From Carnobacterium jeotgali MS3 (lineage in GTDB: Bacteria > Bacillota > Bacilli > Lactobacillales > Carnobacteriaceae), in NCBI RefSeq assembly GCF_000745125.1, contig NZ_JQNF01000007.1:124001-188000 (forward strand): a stretch of 64,000 nt of DNA, read 5' to 3'. A program made the translations under genes and the position numbers. The notes below the pieces were generated by a model. The model was not told the DNA's origin. It saw nothing but the letters and a program-made list of their open reading frames with translations, and searched no databases. Within the stretch, counting starts at the first letter, position 1. The number at the start of each line of letters is the position of its first letter. Of this stretch, positions 38,344 through 49,500 are shown one piece after another.

Positions 38344-40338
38344 TCATTTGAGTATAGTATAATTTTGTCTCGGTTTTTCAATAACATCTCCGTTACGGTA
38401 GGCTTCTAGCAATATTTTCAAATCACCGACTTGTTTAGTCAATTCTTTACCTACATCGGTTTCTCTTACCTTCTTACGGTCTAGCTCTCGGTCAATCACT
38501 CTTCTTGTAGACATGATATCTATTTCATTTTCAATCGCCTCATTTACAGAAGTAAAGGGTTGATGCGAAACTAAAACCATCCCATAAGAGTTATATAGCA
38601 GAGTATAGCCGGCTAATCCCGTCGTTCCTTGATAAGCTTTTGAGAATCCACCATCAATCACAATAATGCGACCATTTGCTTTTATCGGGTCTTCACCACG
38701 TTTTTCTTTTACTGGTGTATGTCCATTGATAATATGCCCTTTAAGAGGATCTAAACCAAACTCACTTAATATCATTTCACACGTTTGTTCATCATTCCGC
38801 ATTTTGTAATATGCATTTTTCTTTTCTTCATGTGTAGCTTTCTCTTTAATATAATAACGTTCAAAAGTAGTCATTTGGTCTTTTCCAAATAACGAAGAAA
38901 CGGGTCCTGTCCATAAGTACCACACATAATCCAAATATTTCTCGTTATTTTCATGGTCTTTGTTCAAGTAACCTTTACGCAGTATTTCTTCAAATTTATC
39001 CAATAAATTTCTGCCAGTATATTGTTTTCCTTGAATATCCATTCCCATAAAACTACCTGTTTCAGTCAATGGTATACAGCCGTGAAACAATAGATTGTCA
39101 TTATACGTTAAATACATACTGCCTTTGCTATATAAATAAGAAATGTGTTTCTGCAGACGTTCACAGTTTTTGAAAGCTGAAACCAATTTTTCAACGACCA
39201 TTTCTTCCTCTGCTGTTAATTTGTAGGGGTCAGCTGGGTCAATAGTTGGAAAATTCGTATTCAATAACGGGTACTCTATCCCTTTAATTAATATTGTTCC
39301 CTTTTCATAATCAATCCCATTTAAAACTAAGCGATGGTCTAATTGAAAATCAGGATGCCTTTTAATGATCTCTCCCTCAAGTTTAAATTGGATAACTGAA
39401 ATAGCTTGATGCATTTTAGTGATTTGACGTATTTCATCTTCAAAATAATCTTTTTTATCTGGGTCCACTTTAGGATAAAAACAGCTTTCTAAATCTTCTG
39501 GATAAGTCATTTCTGCAAATGTAAGCAACTGACGTAATGAAATGCCATAAGCATCTTCTATAATTTCCAAATTATCATAACGAGCACTGATACGCAGCAC
39601 ATTTGCAATACATACAGCTGAACCACTGGCTGCACCCATCCATAAAATATCATGGTTTCCCCATTGGACATCAACCGAATGATGTTCCATCAGTGTATCA
39701 ATAATTTTGTCGGGATAAGGGCCTCTATCATAAATATCCCCCACCACATGTAATTGATCGACAACCAAACGTTGAATCAGATAAGAAATAGCCGCAATAA
39801 ACTCTGCACCTCTATCCAACGCAATGATATTATCAATAATTTCACTATAGTAATCTTCTTTATTTGTGTAGCCCTCTCCGTCTTTTGATAGCAGTTCTTC
39901 AATAATATAAGCAAATTCATTGGGCAAAGCTTTTCGAACTTTTGAGCGGGTATATTTTGAAGCGACAAATACGCATAATTCGATTAATCTAGATAACGTA
40001 ATACTATACCATTCATTTGTTTCCTCTTGATTTTCAAACTCATTGCGAACTAATCGAATTTTATTTTCAGGATAATAAATCAATGTCGCTAGGCTATTCA
40101 TTTCTTTTTGACTTAAACGATTATAAAAAATCTCTTTAATCTTTTCTTTTATATTACCTGATCCATTTCTTAGCACATGTTGAAAAGATTCATATTCTCC
40201 ATGAACATCACTAACAAAATGTTCCGTACCTTTAGGCAGATTCATGATAGCCTCTAAGTTAATAATTTCAGTAGTTGTCGCCCCTATAGTCGGGTACTCT
40301 TTAGCTAATAAACTTAAATACTTTTTAGTCAAGTCCAT
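38344..40338 (-). CDS. fbp: Fructose-1,6-bisphosphatase, class III
   Basis: This gluconeogenic enzyme hydrolyses fructose-1,6-bisphosphate. The 664-aa class III type is typical of Firmicutes. It carries a metallophosphoesterase core: [38 protein letters not shown] and INGHTPVKE. Mn is the usual metal. ATG follows AGGGGTGAG. It appears to be a single-gene unit. It opposes the glycolytic operon found at 52.8-60 kb. Confidence 0.95.
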   Translation of the reverse strand: MDLTKKYLSLLAKEYPTIGATTTEIINLEAIMNLPKGTEHFVSDVHGEYESFQHVLRNGSGNIKEKIKEIFYNRLSQKEMNSLATLIYYPENKIRLVRNEFENQEETNEWYSITLSRLIELCVFVASKYTRSKVRKALPNEFAYIIEELLSKDGEGYTNKEDYYSEIIDNIIALDRGAEFIAAISYLIQRLVVDQLHVVGDIYDRGPYPDKIIDTLMEHHSVDVQWGNHDILWMGAASGSAVCIANVLRISARYDNLEIIEDAYGISLRQLLTFAEMTYPEDLESCFYPKVDPDKKDYFEDEIRQITKMHQAISVIQFKLEGEIIKRHPDFQLDHRLVLNGIDYEKGTILIKGIEYPLLNTNFPTIDPADPYKLTAEEEMVVEKLVSAFKNCERLQKHISYLYSKGSMYLTYNDNLLFHGCIPLTETGSFMGMDIQGKQYTGRNLLDKFEEILRKGYLNKDHENNEKYLDYVWYLWTGPVSSLFGKDQMTTFERYYIKEKATHEEKKNAYYKMRNDEQTCEMILSEFGLDPLKGHIINGHTPVKEKRGEDPIKANGRIIVIDGGFSKAYQGTTGLAGYTLLYNSYGMVLVSHQPFTSVNEAIENEIDIMSTRRVIDRELDRKKVRETDVGKELTKQVGDLKILLEAYRNGDVIEKPRQNYTILK

Positions 40339-40470
40339 GTTTTCTCACCCCTTTATAATCTATACCAAATCATTATACCATGTTTCTTATGTTTTATTTT
40401 TTTGTTGTACAAACTAAAATAGTTCTCATATTTTTAAAGAGCGTCGCTATGGCACAAAATACAGCTAATA

Positions 40471-40505
40471 AAAAAGGCTCAAGACTGTTTGTCTGAGACC
40501 TTTTT
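40471..40505 (-). terminator. Terminator after the glutathione peroxidase-type gene
   Basis: AAAAAGGTCTCAGAC with GTCTTGAGCCTTTTT on the minus strand, then a T-run, immediately 3' of the stop. Confidence 0.7.
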
Positions 40506-40512
40506 GATACTA

Positions 40513-40986
40513 TTAGCTAGTTGTTACTGCTTCAGCAATATCGGTTTCCATCTTTTCAGGTTTGGTTGTTGAGCCAAATCGTTTAATGATTTCGCCATCT
40601 CGACCAATTAAAAATTTCGTGAAGTTCCACTTAATTTTCTTATTTCCTGTTTCTGATGTTAAATATTGATAAAGTGGATCTGCATTTTTACCATTTAACA
40701 GTATTTTTTCATGAAGTTGGAAAGAAACACCAAAATTCTTTTGACAAAAGCTGGCAATTTCTTCACCTTCACGAGGTTCTTGATTCATAAACTGATTTGA
40801 AGGAAACCCTAATACAACTAGTCCTTGATCTTTATACGTTTGATACAATTTTTCTAAACCTTCTAATTGAGGGGCCAGACCACATTCGGTTGCTGTATTC
40901 ACAATTACCAAAATTTTTCCTTTGTATTTTGAAAGCGAAACTTCATCTCCACTAATTTCCTTGACCGTATAATCGTAAACAGACAT
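40513..40986 (-). CDS. Glutathione peroxidase-family thiol peroxidase
   Basis: The 157-aa protein has the peroxidatic Cys35 in NTATECGLAPQ, the FPSNQF segment with the Gln of the catalytic triad, and WNFTKFLI with the Trp/Asn. Bacterial members of this Cys-type usually take electrons from thioredoxin and not from glutathione. The start is ATG 40986, six bases from AAGAAGGA. A further upstream in-frame ATG (41004) is possible. It is monocistronic. Confidence 0.92.
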   Translation of the reverse strand: MSVYDYTVKEISGDEVSLSKYKGKILVIVNTATECGLAPQLEGLEKLYQTYKDQGLVVLGFPSNQFMNQEPREGEEIASFCQKNFGVSFQLHEKILLNGKNADPLYQYLTSETGNKKIKWNFTKFLIGRDGEIIKRFGSTTKPEKMETDIAEAVTTS

Positions 40987-41097
40987 TGTTAGTCCTTCTT
41001 TCACATACTATATTTTTAGATACTTCTTCTTGTCCTTACTTTACATCACTTACTTTATCAAAGTCAAAAGGAATGACTTTGATAACGCAACTTCTGC

Positions 41098-41556
41098 TTA
41101 TCTTGATCTTAACGCTCGATCCAGTTCACGTTTTTGATCTTTTCGTTTTAAATCTTCTCGTTTATCGTATTTTTTCTTCCCTTTTGCTAAACCGATTAAT
41201 ACTTTTGCATAGCCATCTTTTAAATAAACTTTTAAGGGAATCAATGTATTTCCGCTAGATTTCGTTTCTCCCAATAAGCGCACAATTTGTTTTTTATGCA
41301 TCAACAATTTTCTTGTTCTTAATGGATCATGATTAAATTGATTTCCTTGTTCATAAGGACTGATATGAACATTATGCAAAAAAATCTCACCATTTTGAAT
41401 TTTAGCGTAACCATCTTTTAAATTGATTCGACCTGCTCTAATAGACTTGATTTCTGTTCCTTGCAATACTATCCCAGCTTCTACTGTATCTAATATTGAA
41501 AAATCATAACTTGCTTTTCTATTTTGAGCAAGTACTTTACCTGTACCTTTTGGCAT
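41098..41556 (-). CDS. smpB: SsrA-binding protein SmpB
   Basis: It binds tmRNA and brings it to stalled ribosomes. The ~152-aa protein has the OB-fold sequence [29 protein letters not shown], the [10 protein letters not shown] segment and the basic C-terminal tail ([16 protein letters not shown]) that inserts in the mRNA channel. Its ATG 41556 lies nine bases after GGAGG. It follows rnr in the conserved secG-est-rnr-smpB order. The tmRNA partner is at 29699-30062. Confidence 0.96.
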   Translation of the reverse strand: MPKGTGKVLAQNRKASYDFSILDTVEAGIVLQGTEIKSIRAGRINLKDGYAKIQNGEIFLHNVHISPYEQGNQFNHDPLRTRKLLMHKKQIVRLLGETKSSGNTLIPLKVYLKDGYAKVLIGLAKGKKKYDKREDLKRKDQKRELDRALRSR

Positions 41557-41588
41557 CAATAATCGCCTCCTGACTCATTCGCTCTAAA

Positions 41589-43940
41589 TTAATTTTTCTT
41601 TTTAGGTTTTTTAGCCTTCGCTACATCTTTATAAAAAGGTTTGCTTTTCTTTTTACTGCTTCCCTCTTGTTTAGGTTTATAGGTAGATGAACTTTCTTTT
41701 CCTCGACGTTGGCTGTTGCCACGACCTCTGCCTTGTGTTGAACGTTTAGGTCCATCATACTTAGGTGCATCTGGATCAGGAACAAGTTCAAAATCAATCT
41801 CACGTGTTTCGGGATCAGCTTTTGTAATTTTCACTTTCACTTTTTGTCCAATGCGATAAACCACACCAGTTCGTTCTCCAACAAGCATCATTTGTTCTTC
41901 GATGTAGTTAAAGTAATCATCTTTCATATTTGAAATGTGGATTAGTCCCTCAACTGTGTTCGGTAATTCTACGAATAAACCGAATTTCAAGACCGAACCA
42001 ATAATTCCTTCAAACGTTTGGCCAACTTTATCCACCATAAATTCTGTTTTCTTCAATGCATCTGTTTCTCTTTCTGCATCAACCGCACGACGTTCTGCTT
42101 TTGACGTTTCTTCTGCAATTTCTGGTAAACGATTTGCCCATTTTGTTTTTTGAGCAGACCCTGTTCCTTCTTCGCCATAAGAACGAATCAGACGATGTAA
42201 AATCAAGTCAGGGTAACGGCGAATCGGCGACGTAAAGTGTGAATAGAATTCTGCGCCTAAGCCAAAGTGACCTAATGGTTCCACATCATACTTGGCTTGT
42301 TTCATACTTCTTAACATCATCGTTGAAACGACTTGCTCTTCTGGTTTTCCTTTTACACTATTGATAACGGTTTGCAATGTCTTAGGTGAAACATCCTTGC
42401 TAGTACCTTTAACTGTGATACCAAAAGCTGTAACAAATTCCATGAATTTTTGCATTCGATCGCTATCTGGTTGCTCATGAATACGATAAATTAAAGGAAC
42501 TTCCATCCGAGAAAAATGTTCAGAGACTGTTTCATTAGCTGACAACATGAATGATTCAATCATGCGTTCACCTACACCACGTTCTCTCAACTCAATATCT
42601 AACGGTTTTCCTACAGAATCGACAATAATTTTTGCTTCTTTTGTATCAAAATCAATTGCCCCGCGAGACTTACGTTTTTTCTCAAGTGTATGATGCAATG
42701 TTTCCATTAATTCAAACATACCCACTAAGCTACTGTATTTTTCACGTGTTTCTTGATTTTTATCTGTTACTATTTCATTGACTTCAGTGTACGTCATACG
42801 TTCAGTTGTTCGGATCACACTTTGGAAAATGTCATGTCCGACAATTTCTCCATCCGGTGACATTTCCATCACACAGCTCATCGTTAAGCGATCTACATGT
42901 GGGTTCAACGAACAGATACCATTGGATAAACGTTGTGGAATCATCGGGATAACTCGATCCGTTAAGTAAACACTGGTTCCTCTTTCAAATGCATCTTTAT
43001 CTAAAGGACTATCTTCTGTTACATAATACGATACATCTGCTATGTGAACTCCTAATTGATAATTTCCATTATCCAATAATTTCAAGCCTACAGCATCGTC
43101 TAAATCTTTCGCATCTGCTCCATCGATCGTTACTAGAACTTCATCTCTTAAGTCACGGCGCCCTTCAAAGTCAGTTTCTTTGATTTTTTCAGGAACAGCA
43201 TCTGCTTGTTGCAAAGCTTCTTTTGAAAACTCAGTGGGAATACCGTGTTTATACACGATTGTCAAAATATCAATTCCAGGATCATTTATATGCCCTACAA
43301 CTTTTTTGACGATTCCTTGCATACTTCTTGGAAATTCATCATCTGGATACAAGGTTATCTCTACGACAACAATCGAACCATCAACGGGTTTAATTCCTTC
43401 TGCTTCAATGAACACACGAATATCTGTAATTTTTTTATCTTGAGGATCGATATACCCATATAATCCGGTTTCTTCAATTCCTTCTTCACTATAAGCATAG
43501 AACTCTCCGACTAATTGAGTAAAGTTGCGTTCAACAATAGCTTTAATTTTTCCTTCAGCACCTTTATCTGACCAAGGTTCAGCAGGTTTAATAATATCCA
43601 CCGTTACTTTGTCACCATCTAATGCATAATTGGTCATATTAGGTGGAATATAAATATCTTTTTCTTCATCTTCAATTGCAACAAATCCAAACCCTCGGTC
43701 ACTGGCTCTAAAAACCCCTGTTAATACCGGATCATTACTTGGCAATTTAAAATGACCTTTTCTACTTAAAAATAATTTACCTTCTCGCTCCATTTCAGCC
43801 AATGAACTAACTAACGTTTTGAAGTCGGCTGCACTTGTCATGCCCATTCCCTCACTGATATCACTAACTTGAAACGAAACATTTTTATGTTCAGTCATAA
43901 AAACTAAAATCGCTTCTTGTAACTTTTTTTTATCGCTCAT
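41589..43940 (-). CDS. rnr: Ribonuclease R
   Basis: This processive 3'-5' exoribonuclease degrades structured RNA and tmRNA-tagged messages. The 783-aa protein has an N-terminal winged helix, cold-shock domains (GFGFVAIEDEEKDIYIPP), the RNB catalytic domain with DGADAKDLDDAVG, an S1 domain near 630-710 and a Lys/Gly/Ser-rich tail of about 60 residues. It starts four bases after the esterase stop. Confidence 0.96.
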   Translation of the reverse strand: MSDKKKLQEAILVFMTEHKNVSFQVSDISEGMGMTSAADFKTLVSSLAEMEREGKLFLSRKGHFKLPSNDPVLTGVFRASDRGFGFVAIEDEEKDIYIPPNMTNYALDGDKVTVDIIKPAEPWSDKGAEGKIKAIVERNFTQLVGEFYAYSEEGIEETGLYGYIDPQDKKITDIRVFIEAEGIKPVDGSIVVVEITLYPDDEFPRSMQGIVKKVVGHINDPGIDILTIVYKHGIPTEFSKEALQQADAVPEKIKETDFEGRRDLRDEVLVTIDGADAKDLDDAVGLKLLDNGNYQLGVHIADVSYYVTEDSPLDKDAFERGTSVYLTDRVIPMIPQRLSNGICSLNPHVDRLTMSCVMEMSPDGEIVGHDIFQSVIRTTERMTYTEVNEIVTDKNQETREKYSSLVGMFELMETLHHTLEKKRKSRGAIDFDTKEAKIIVDSVGKPLDIELRERGVGERMIESFMLSANETVSEHFSRMEVPLIYRIHEQPDSDRMQKFMEFVTAFGITVKGTSKDVSPKTLQTVINSVKGKPEEQVVSTMMLRSMKQAKYDVEPLGHFGLGAEFYSHFTSPIRRYPDLILHRLIRSYGEEGTGSAQKTKWANRLPEIAEETSKAERRAVDAERETDALKKTEFMVDKVGQTFEGIIGSVLKFGLFVELPNTVEGLIHISNMKDDYFNYIEEQMMLVGERTGVVYRIGQKVKVKITKADPETREIDFELVPDPDAPKYDGPKRSTQGRGRGNSQRRGKESSSTYKPKQEGSSKKKSKPFYKDVAKAKKPKKKN

Positions 43941-43943
43941 TTT

Positions 43944-44696
43944 TTATCCTCCATTCCAATCTAACTGTTTTAAAAAATTGCTCACATCTTCTTGCAAGGC
44001 TTTTCTATCTACTCCAACCGTTACCGCATGTTTACTGTTTTCATACCAGTGAAAGTCAACTACTGCAGCTTGTGTTAATCTTTCTTTGAACGCGATCGCT
44101 ACTTGCGGATCAATCATTTCATCTTGACCAGCTTGTGCAATAAAAAAAGGTTGGTTAATTTCACTATAGTGAGTTTCCATTGATTGCGTCAATGCACTTA
44201 TTTCATTTAACTGACTGTCTAATTTTCGCACTACTTCTGGCATAAGATTGTTAATTTCTATCTCAGAATAACCAGCTTTCTTTTTCATTGTCCGCACAAA
44301 TGTTAAAAACTCTTCTCTTACATTGCTTCCTTTATGAAAATCTATCATTGGTGAACAGAATGTGCCCCCCGCTAAGACTGGTTCTTTATCTAACAGTATT
44401 TTTGTAGCAATGACACCGCCTAAAGATAATCCGAAGATTGCTATCTCTTGATAACCTTTTTCGCGCAAGAACTGAATCGCTTCTTTTGCATCCTCTACCC
44501 AATCCATTGGTGATGCAGCTAAAATATCTTCTGGCTCAGTTGTCCCATGTCCTCTGAATAAAGGCGCATAAACCGTGTAATTTTCTTTCTCTAACGCTCT
44601 TCCCAACATGCGCATATCATTAGGAGTGCTGGAGTAAGCGTGCATCAAGACGACTGCTTGAGGCCCATTTTCAAAAAAAAATGATTTTATTGCCAT
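43944..44696 (-). CDS. Alpha/beta-hydrolase carboxylesterase (Est30-like)
   Basis: The 250-aa protein has the nucleophile elbow GLSLGG, a conserved HAYSSTPNDM oxyanion start, the acid Asp in AGQDEMI and the catalytic His in WYENSKHAVTV. It is the esterase commonly placed between secG and rnr in Firmicutes. It likely hydrolyses short-chain esters and its true substrate is unknown. The length is normal. Confidence 0.92.
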   Translation of the reverse strand: MAIKSFFFENGPQAVVLMHAYSSTPNDMRMLGRALEKENYTVYAPLFRGHGTTEPEDILAASPMDWVEDAKEAIQFLREKGYQEIAIFGLSLGGVIATKILLDKEPVLAGGTFCSPMIDFHKGSNVREEFLTFVRTMKKKAGYSEIEINNLMPEVVRKLDSQLNEISALTQSMETHYSEINQPFFIAQAGQDEMIDPQVAIAFKERLTQAAVVDFHWYENSKHAVTVGVDRKALQEDVSNFLKQLDWNGG

Positions 44697-44848
44697 TCTT
44701 ATTCTCCTTCTTCTCGTTTCCTTTAAGTCTTCATTCTACTATTTTACTGTAAAATCCTTTTTTTTCATACTGTAACACTATTATCATTAAGAAAAGTCTT
44801 ACACTCAACTTCACTTCAGCAAAAGAATGAATTTTTTTAGAAAAAAAA

Positions 44849-44872
44849 GCCACCTGAAGATTCAGGTAGCTT
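44849..44872 (-). terminator. Terminator or attenuator between secG and the esterase
   Basis: GC-ACCTGAA with TTCAGGT-GC (with one bulge) and a run of T on the minus strand, ten bases after the secG stop. Read-through into the esterase-rnr-smpB genes cannot be excluded. Confidence 0.6.
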
Positions 44873-44883
44873 CACTAAGTTTG

Positions 44884-45120
44884 TTAATTAATTGCTATAT
44901 AAGCAAGAGCCAGTGCCAACGCAAAGAATAATGTTCCAAGTACTACTGTAGCACGTTGCAATACAGCCTCAAACCCGCGTGCCTTTTGTTTTCCAAATAA
45001 TTGTTCAGCTCCGCCAGTAAATGCACTAGCAGCATTGTTTGTCTTTGTTGGTTGCATAGCCACCACAATAACAAGTAAAACTGAAATAATTAGTTCAGCA
45101 ATTAAAAGTGTATCGTACAA
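44884..45120 (-). CDS. secG: Preprotein translocase subunit SecG
   Basis: This small membrane subunit of the SecYEG channel assists protein export. With a TTG start at 45120, eight bases after AGGAGGG, the protein is 78 aa, the usual length. It has two transmembrane helices (LLIAELIISVLLVIVVAMQP and TVVLGTLFFALALALAYIAI) and the conserved AASAFTGGAEQLFGKQKARG loop. A longer reading from 45168 would add 16 non-conserved residues. Confidence 0.93.
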   Translation of the reverse strand: MYDTLLIAELIISVLLVIVVAMQPTKTNNAASAFTGGAEQLFGKQKARGFEAVLQRATVVLGTLFFALALALAYIAIN

Positions 45121-45227
45121 TTTCAATGCCCTCCTGTCTGCCGTTTCTTCTACCCCTAATTTTAACATAAAGAATCCTACATTACTAGAAAATAAATGAA
45201 GTTCTTGGCTTGCTCTTTCTTATACGA

Positions 45228-46469
45228 TCATTTACTTTCAAGGTCATGAATAAATAATCCACTTAACAATTTCGGTTCGAACCAAGTCGATTTTGGCGGC
45301 AATACTTCTCCACTGTCTGCCACTCGTATCAGTTCAGCGATTTCTGTGGGATACATGGAAAAAGCTACTGTAAATGATCCTTCATCTACCGCATCACTCA
45401 ACGCTTGCAATCCTCTAATTCCACCAATAAAATCAATTCGTTTATCTGTTCGGATATCTTTTATATCAAACAATGGCGTCAATACATGCTCTTGTAAAAG
45501 CGAAACATCTAACCCTTTTACAGGGTGATTTGAAATAAAGGCTGGCTTGACAGTTAATTTATACCATGCACCTTTCAAGTACATTCCAATTGTTTTTGCT
45601 TGTTCAGGTTTGTAGCTGCCCAACACTTTTTCGACTTCAAATTTTTCAGCTAATTGCTCTAGAAAATTTTCTTCGATTACTCCATTGACTACTCGATTAT
45701 AATCTAAAATGGCTAATTGTGATGCTGGAAAAAGAACGGCTAGAAAATAATTAAATTCTGCATCTTCCGGTGCATCTGGATGACTTTCTTTTCTTTTTAA
45801 TGCTACTTTCACAGCTGACTCTGTTCGGTGGTGTCCATCAGCAATATATAATTCAGCTACATTTTTTTCAAATAAATTTTTCAATTGCGCTATAACTGCC
45901 TTTTGATCAATGATCCATACCTTGTGTTCTACAGCATGAAAACTCGAAAAATCATAAATAGGATCGTTTTCGGTCACCCATTGTTCAATTAACGTATCGA
46001 TTGACTCTTGATCGCGGTACGTTAAAAAAATTGGACTTGTATTTGCATCAGCCGCATCAACATGTCGAATCCGATCCACTTCTTTTTCTTCACGCGTAAA
46101 TTCATGTTTTTTAATTGTTTTCTCTTGGTAATCTTTGATAGATGCACAAACAACTAATCCCATCTGTGAACGTCCATTCATTGTCAGTTGATAGAGATAG
46201 AACTGTTCTTCATCATCTTGCACTAGCCAATCTTTTTTCAAAAAATCTTTTAAGTTACTGGCAGCTTTTTGATACACTTCTTCCGCATAAGGAGAATTTT
46301 CTTTTGCCAAATCAATTTCTGATTTATCAATGTGTAAAAAAGATTTTTCATTTTGAATGCCCAGTTCACGAGCTTCAGCTGTATTTAGCACATCATAAGG
46401 AAGAGAAGCAATATCTTTTACATACTCTCGTGCTGGTCGAATAGCTTTAAACGGTTTAATCTTAACCAT
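45228..46469 (-). CDS. DUF1015 family protein
   Basis: The 413-aa protein begins IKPFKAIRPAREYVKDIASLPYDVL and holds the family's YIADGHHRTESAVKVA motif. It is regularly found beside serA and serC in Firmicutes and other phyla. A role tied to serine synthesis (possibly as the missing phosphoserine phosphatase function, since no serB is seen here) is inferred from context alone. It follows serA by 11 bases with AGGAGG. Confidence 0.9.
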   Translation of the reverse strand: MVKIKPFKAIRPAREYVKDIASLPYDVLNTAEARELGIQNEKSFLHIDKSEIDLAKENSPYAEEVYQKAASNLKDFLKKDWLVQDDEEQFYLYQLTMNGRSQMGLVVCASIKDYQEKTIKKHEFTREEKEVDRIRHVDAADANTSPIFLTYRDQESIDTLIEQWVTENDPIYDFSSFHAVEHKVWIIDQKAVIAQLKNLFEKNVAELYIADGHHRTESAVKVALKRKESHPDAPEDAEFNYFLAVLFPASQLAILDYNRVVNGVIEENFLEQLAEKFEVEKVLGSYKPEQAKTIGMYLKGAWYKLTVKPAFISNHPVKGLDVSLLQEHVLTPLFDIKDIRTDKRIDFIGGIRGLQALSDAVDEGSFTVAFSMYPTEIAELIRVADSGEVLPPKSTWFEPKLLSGLFIHDLESK

Positions 46470-46480
46470 ATTTTCTCCTC

Positions 46481-47662
46481 CTATTTACCATTATCATTTT
46501 TGATCACTCGAACACTTAAAATCCCTTCGACATCTTGGATTCTTTTAACGATCAGTGCTAATTTTTCAGCGGGAATAAACTCAATATCAATCAACGTATA
46601 CGCATAGTCTCCGCGACTTTTATTCATAATGTTCACGATATTCACGCTGTATTCAGCTAAACCAATTGACATCTGTGCGACCATATTCGTGACATTACGA
46701 TTGATGACTGCTAAACGAAGCGGCGAATTAAGAGCCATTTCTACAGTTGGAAAATTAACTGAATGAACAATATTACCGGTCTCTAAAAAATATTTCAATG
46801 TTTTTGAAGCCATTTTAGCACAATTGATTTCGGCTTCTGCTGTTGATGCCCCTAAATGCGGTAAGACAACAGCATTGTCCAATTCAATTAGGCGTTCGTC
46901 AGCAAAATCGGTCAAATAACTTTTCAACTGACCTTTTTCAAGTGCAGCAATGACTGCATCTAAGTCAACCAGTTCTCCACGTGCAAAGTTCAATAAAACA
47001 GCTTCTCTTTTTACTAACGCTAATTTATCTGCACTGATCATTGCTCTGGTTGATTCCATCAGTGGTACATGAACCGTGATATAATCAGATGTTTTTAACA
47101 CTTCTTCAATAGTTAACACTCGCTTGACCCGGCTAGAAATACTCCATGCAGTATCAACTGACACATACGGATCATACCCTACCACTTCCATTCCCAAACG
47201 GTAAGCATCATTTGCGACCATCGCGCCAATTGACCCTAATCCTATAACCCCTAACTGTTTTCCAGCCAATTCGCTCCCGACAAAGCGGTTTTTTTCTGCT
47301 TCTACTTTTTTATCTACATCTGGGCCTTTGAGCGTTTTCACCCACTCCACACCTTCAATAATTGGGCGAACCGCTAATAGTAGACTAGCTAAGATCAATT
47401 CTTTCACTGCATTTGCATTAGCTCCCGGGGTGTTAAAAACAACTACCCCTTTTTCAGAACATTCATTTACGGGAATACTATTCGTTCCTGCACCCGCACG
47501 TGCGATGGCTTTTAGATCGCTAGGAAACACCATACCGTGCAAATTTTGACTTCTTAGTACGATTCCATCTGGGTTTTCCGTTTTATTTAACTGGTAATGT
47601 TCAGGTTCAAATTTTTTTAATCCTTCATCGGCTATTGCATTATACGTTTTGATTGCATACAT
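46481..47662 (-). CDS. serA: D-3-phosphoglycerate dehydrogenase
   Basis: This enzyme oxidises 3-phosphoglycerate with NAD in the first step of serine synthesis. The ~393-aa protein has the Rossmann motif LGVIGLGSIGA, the catalytic Arg in ARGELVD and the His in LPHLGAST. A short C-terminal ACT-like region (IDIEFIPAEKLALIVKRIQ) probably gives serine feedback. The start is taken at ATG 47662, since the longer frame to 47692 reads into serC. The Arg at ARGE is present as expected. Confidence 0.95.
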   Translation of the reverse strand: MYAIKTYNAIADEGLKKFEPEHYQLNKTENPDGIVLRSQNLHGMVFPSDLKAIARAGAGTNSIPVNECSEKGVVVFNTPGANANAVKELILASLLLAVRPIIEGVEWVKTLKGPDVDKKVEAEKNRFVGSELAGKQLGVIGLGSIGAMVANDAYRLGMEVVGYDPYVSVDTAWSISSRVKRVLTIEEVLKTSDYITVHVPLMESTRAMISADKLALVKREAVLLNFARGELVDLDAVIAALEKGQLKSYLTDFADERLIELDNAVVLPHLGASTAEAEINCAKMASKTLKYFLETGNIVHSVNFPTVEMALNSPLRLAVINRNVTNMVAQMSIGLAEYSVNIVNIMNKSRGDYAYTLIDIEFIPAEKLALIVKRIQDVEGILSVRVIKNDNGK

Positions 47663-47666
47663 CTTG

Positions 47667-48746
47667 CTAGTCCCCTTCCACTTTCGCTTCAAATTCTTTC
47701 ATAAAATTAATTAATTCTTCTACACCTTCTAAAGGAAAGGCATTATATAAACTAGCGCGCATCCCACCTACAGAACGATGCCCTTTTAAATTAATCATCC
47801 CTTTATTTTCTGCTTGTTTAATAAATAATTTGTCCATTTCTGCATCTCCCGTAACAAATGGGATATTGGTTAAAGAACGTGACCCTTTATCAACCGGTGA
47901 ACGATATAGTTTTGATGCTTCAATTGTTTCATAAAGCATAGCGGCTTTCTTTCGATTTAATTTTTCAATTTCCGCAACGCCACCTAATTCTTGAAGCCAT
48001 TCAAACATTAATTTAGCTGCATAAATAGCAAATGTTGGTGGAGTGTTGTACATTGAACCATTATCTGCTTGCACTTTGTAGTCTAGCATTGCCGGTAAAT
48101 TTTCTTTTAGACCGATTAAATCTTTGCGCAAAATCACAACTGTTAAGCCAGAAGGTCCTATATTTTTTTGAGCTCCAGCATAGATCAAACCAAAATCCGA
48201 TACCTTGTAGCTGCTTGATAAAATATTTGAAGACATATCCGCTACTAGTGGTACATCTCCACTAGTTGGAACATCAAGAAAAGCTGTGCCTTCAATTGTG
48301 TTATTCGTTGTGATATGCACATAATCAAATGTTTCATCGACTAGGGGTACTACAGGATTTTTGGAAAATTGATTCTCTTTTGAGCTAGCGATAACTTCTA
48401 CCGTTAGACCGTTAATTTTTTCAGCTTCTTCAATCGCTTTTTGCGACCAACTTCCAGTATTGACGTATGCAACTTTAGCTTTCCCTAAATTCATTGGCAG
48501 CATGGTAAACTGCAAACTCGCTCCGCCTTGTAAAAACAACACTTCATAATTTGAAGGAATATCCATCAATTCACGTAATAATGATTCAGCGTCATTCAAA
48601 ATAGATTGAAATAAGGATGACCGATGGCTTAATTCCATAACTGACATACCACTGTCTTGATACGATAACAGCTCTTTTTGAATTTTTTGTAATACAGTCA
48701 CCGGCATAACAGCTGGTCCTGCTGAGAAATTATACACACGATCCAT
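47667..48746 (-). CDS. serC: Phosphoserine aminotransferase
   Basis: This PLP enzyme converts 3-phosphohydroxypyruvate to phosphoserine. The 359-aa protein has FSAGPAVMP at the N-terminus, [14 protein letters not shown], the PLP Lys in [12 protein letters not shown] and [14 protein letters not shown] near the end. It is the first gene of serC-serA-DUF1015. An extended -10 (TGGTATAAT) lies at about 48809-48817 on the minus strand. Confidence 0.95.
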   Translation of the reverse strand: MDRVYNFSAGPAVMPVTVLQKIQKELLSYQDSGMSVMELSHRSSLFQSILNDAESLLRELMDIPSNYEVLFLQGGASLQFTMLPMNLGKAKVAYVNTGSWSQKAIEEAEKINGLTVEVIASSKENQFSKNPVVPLVDETFDYVHITTNNTIEGTAFLDVPTSGDVPLVADMSSNILSSSYKVSDFGLIYAGAQKNIGPSGLTVVILRKDLIGLKENLPAMLDYKVQADNGSMYNTPPTFAIYAAKLMFEWLQELGGVAEIEKLNRKKAAMLYETIEASKLYRSPVDKGSRSLTNIPFVTGDAEMDKLFIKQAENKGMINLKGHRSVGGMRASLYNAFPLEGVEELINFMKEFEAKVEGD

Positions 48747-48870
48747 TTTAATCCACTCCTAATAATATACCGATTAAGCTAATCGGATTTTAATAAACTT
48801 CTTTTTTTATTATACCAGTATTTTCGTATTTAAACAGGCAAACTTATTCTTTTTTACAAAAGTATACAAA

Positions 48871-48899
48871 AAAGAGGAGCCGATATATCAGCCCCTCTT
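48871..48899 (-). terminator. Terminator after the orphan EIIB gene
   Basis: AAGAGGGGCTGATA with TATCGGCTCCTCTT and a run of T on the minus strand, about 40 bases after the EIIB stop. Confidence 0.6.
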
Positions 48900-48939
48900 G
48901 CTTATCTAATTCAGATTCTAAACTATATTCAGAAAAAAA

Positions 48940-49443
48940 TTAGAGCATTTTTTCTTTTTTCAACAAATCCATCATGTGAACCTTATTGTCTGCTACTACT
49001 TTACGAATCTCTAAATTGATTCCTTTATCATTTAAATACTTCAAGTCTTCTATATCTTGACTATTTACTGCTACAGCATTTGTAATCATTTTTTTACCAC
49101 CTGAAAAACTCATGCCTCCAATATTGATAGAGTCAAGAATTACTCCGCCTTCCACTACTCTTCTTACATCATGTGGACTTGTAAACAACAACATTGATTT
49201 AAAACTATCGAATTTTGGATCATTAAATATTGAGATCATTTTATCAATAGTAATGACATTTACAATAATTCCTGGAGGAGAGGCCTGTTTTAACAACGTT
49301 TTTCTCAATATGTCTTTTGCTACCTCATCACTGACCACTAAAATACGGTTTACTTTTGTTACTTTCGCCCATACCGTTGCAACCTGACCATGAATCAAAC
49401 GATCATCAATACGAGCTAAACGAATTTCCATTGACATTTTCAC
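48940..49443 (-). CDS. PTS mannose-family EIIB component (orphan)
   Basis: The 167-aa EIIB-Man/Lev-type protein carries the phosphorylated His in RLIHGQVATVW and a C-terminal RKVVADNKVHMMDLL. Partner EIIA, IIC and IID genes are not in this window. Its gene follows the LevR-type regulator by about 57 bases. It may phosphorylate and thereby control that regulator, or serve a distant transporter. Starts are possible at GTG 49443 or at the inner ATG 49437. Confidence 0.88.
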   Translation of the reverse strand: MKMSMEIRLARIDDRLIHGQVATVWAKVTKVNRILVVSDEVAKDILRKTLLKQASPPGIIVNVITIDKMISIFNDPKFDSFKSMLLFTSPHDVRRVVEGGVILDSINIGGMSFSGGKKMITNAVAVNSQDIEDLKYLNDKGINLEIRKVVADNKVHMMDLLKKEKML

Positions 49444-49500
49444 TCATTCTCCTTTTACACATTGCAACAAATTAGATAGATAGACTGATCGATTTCAACC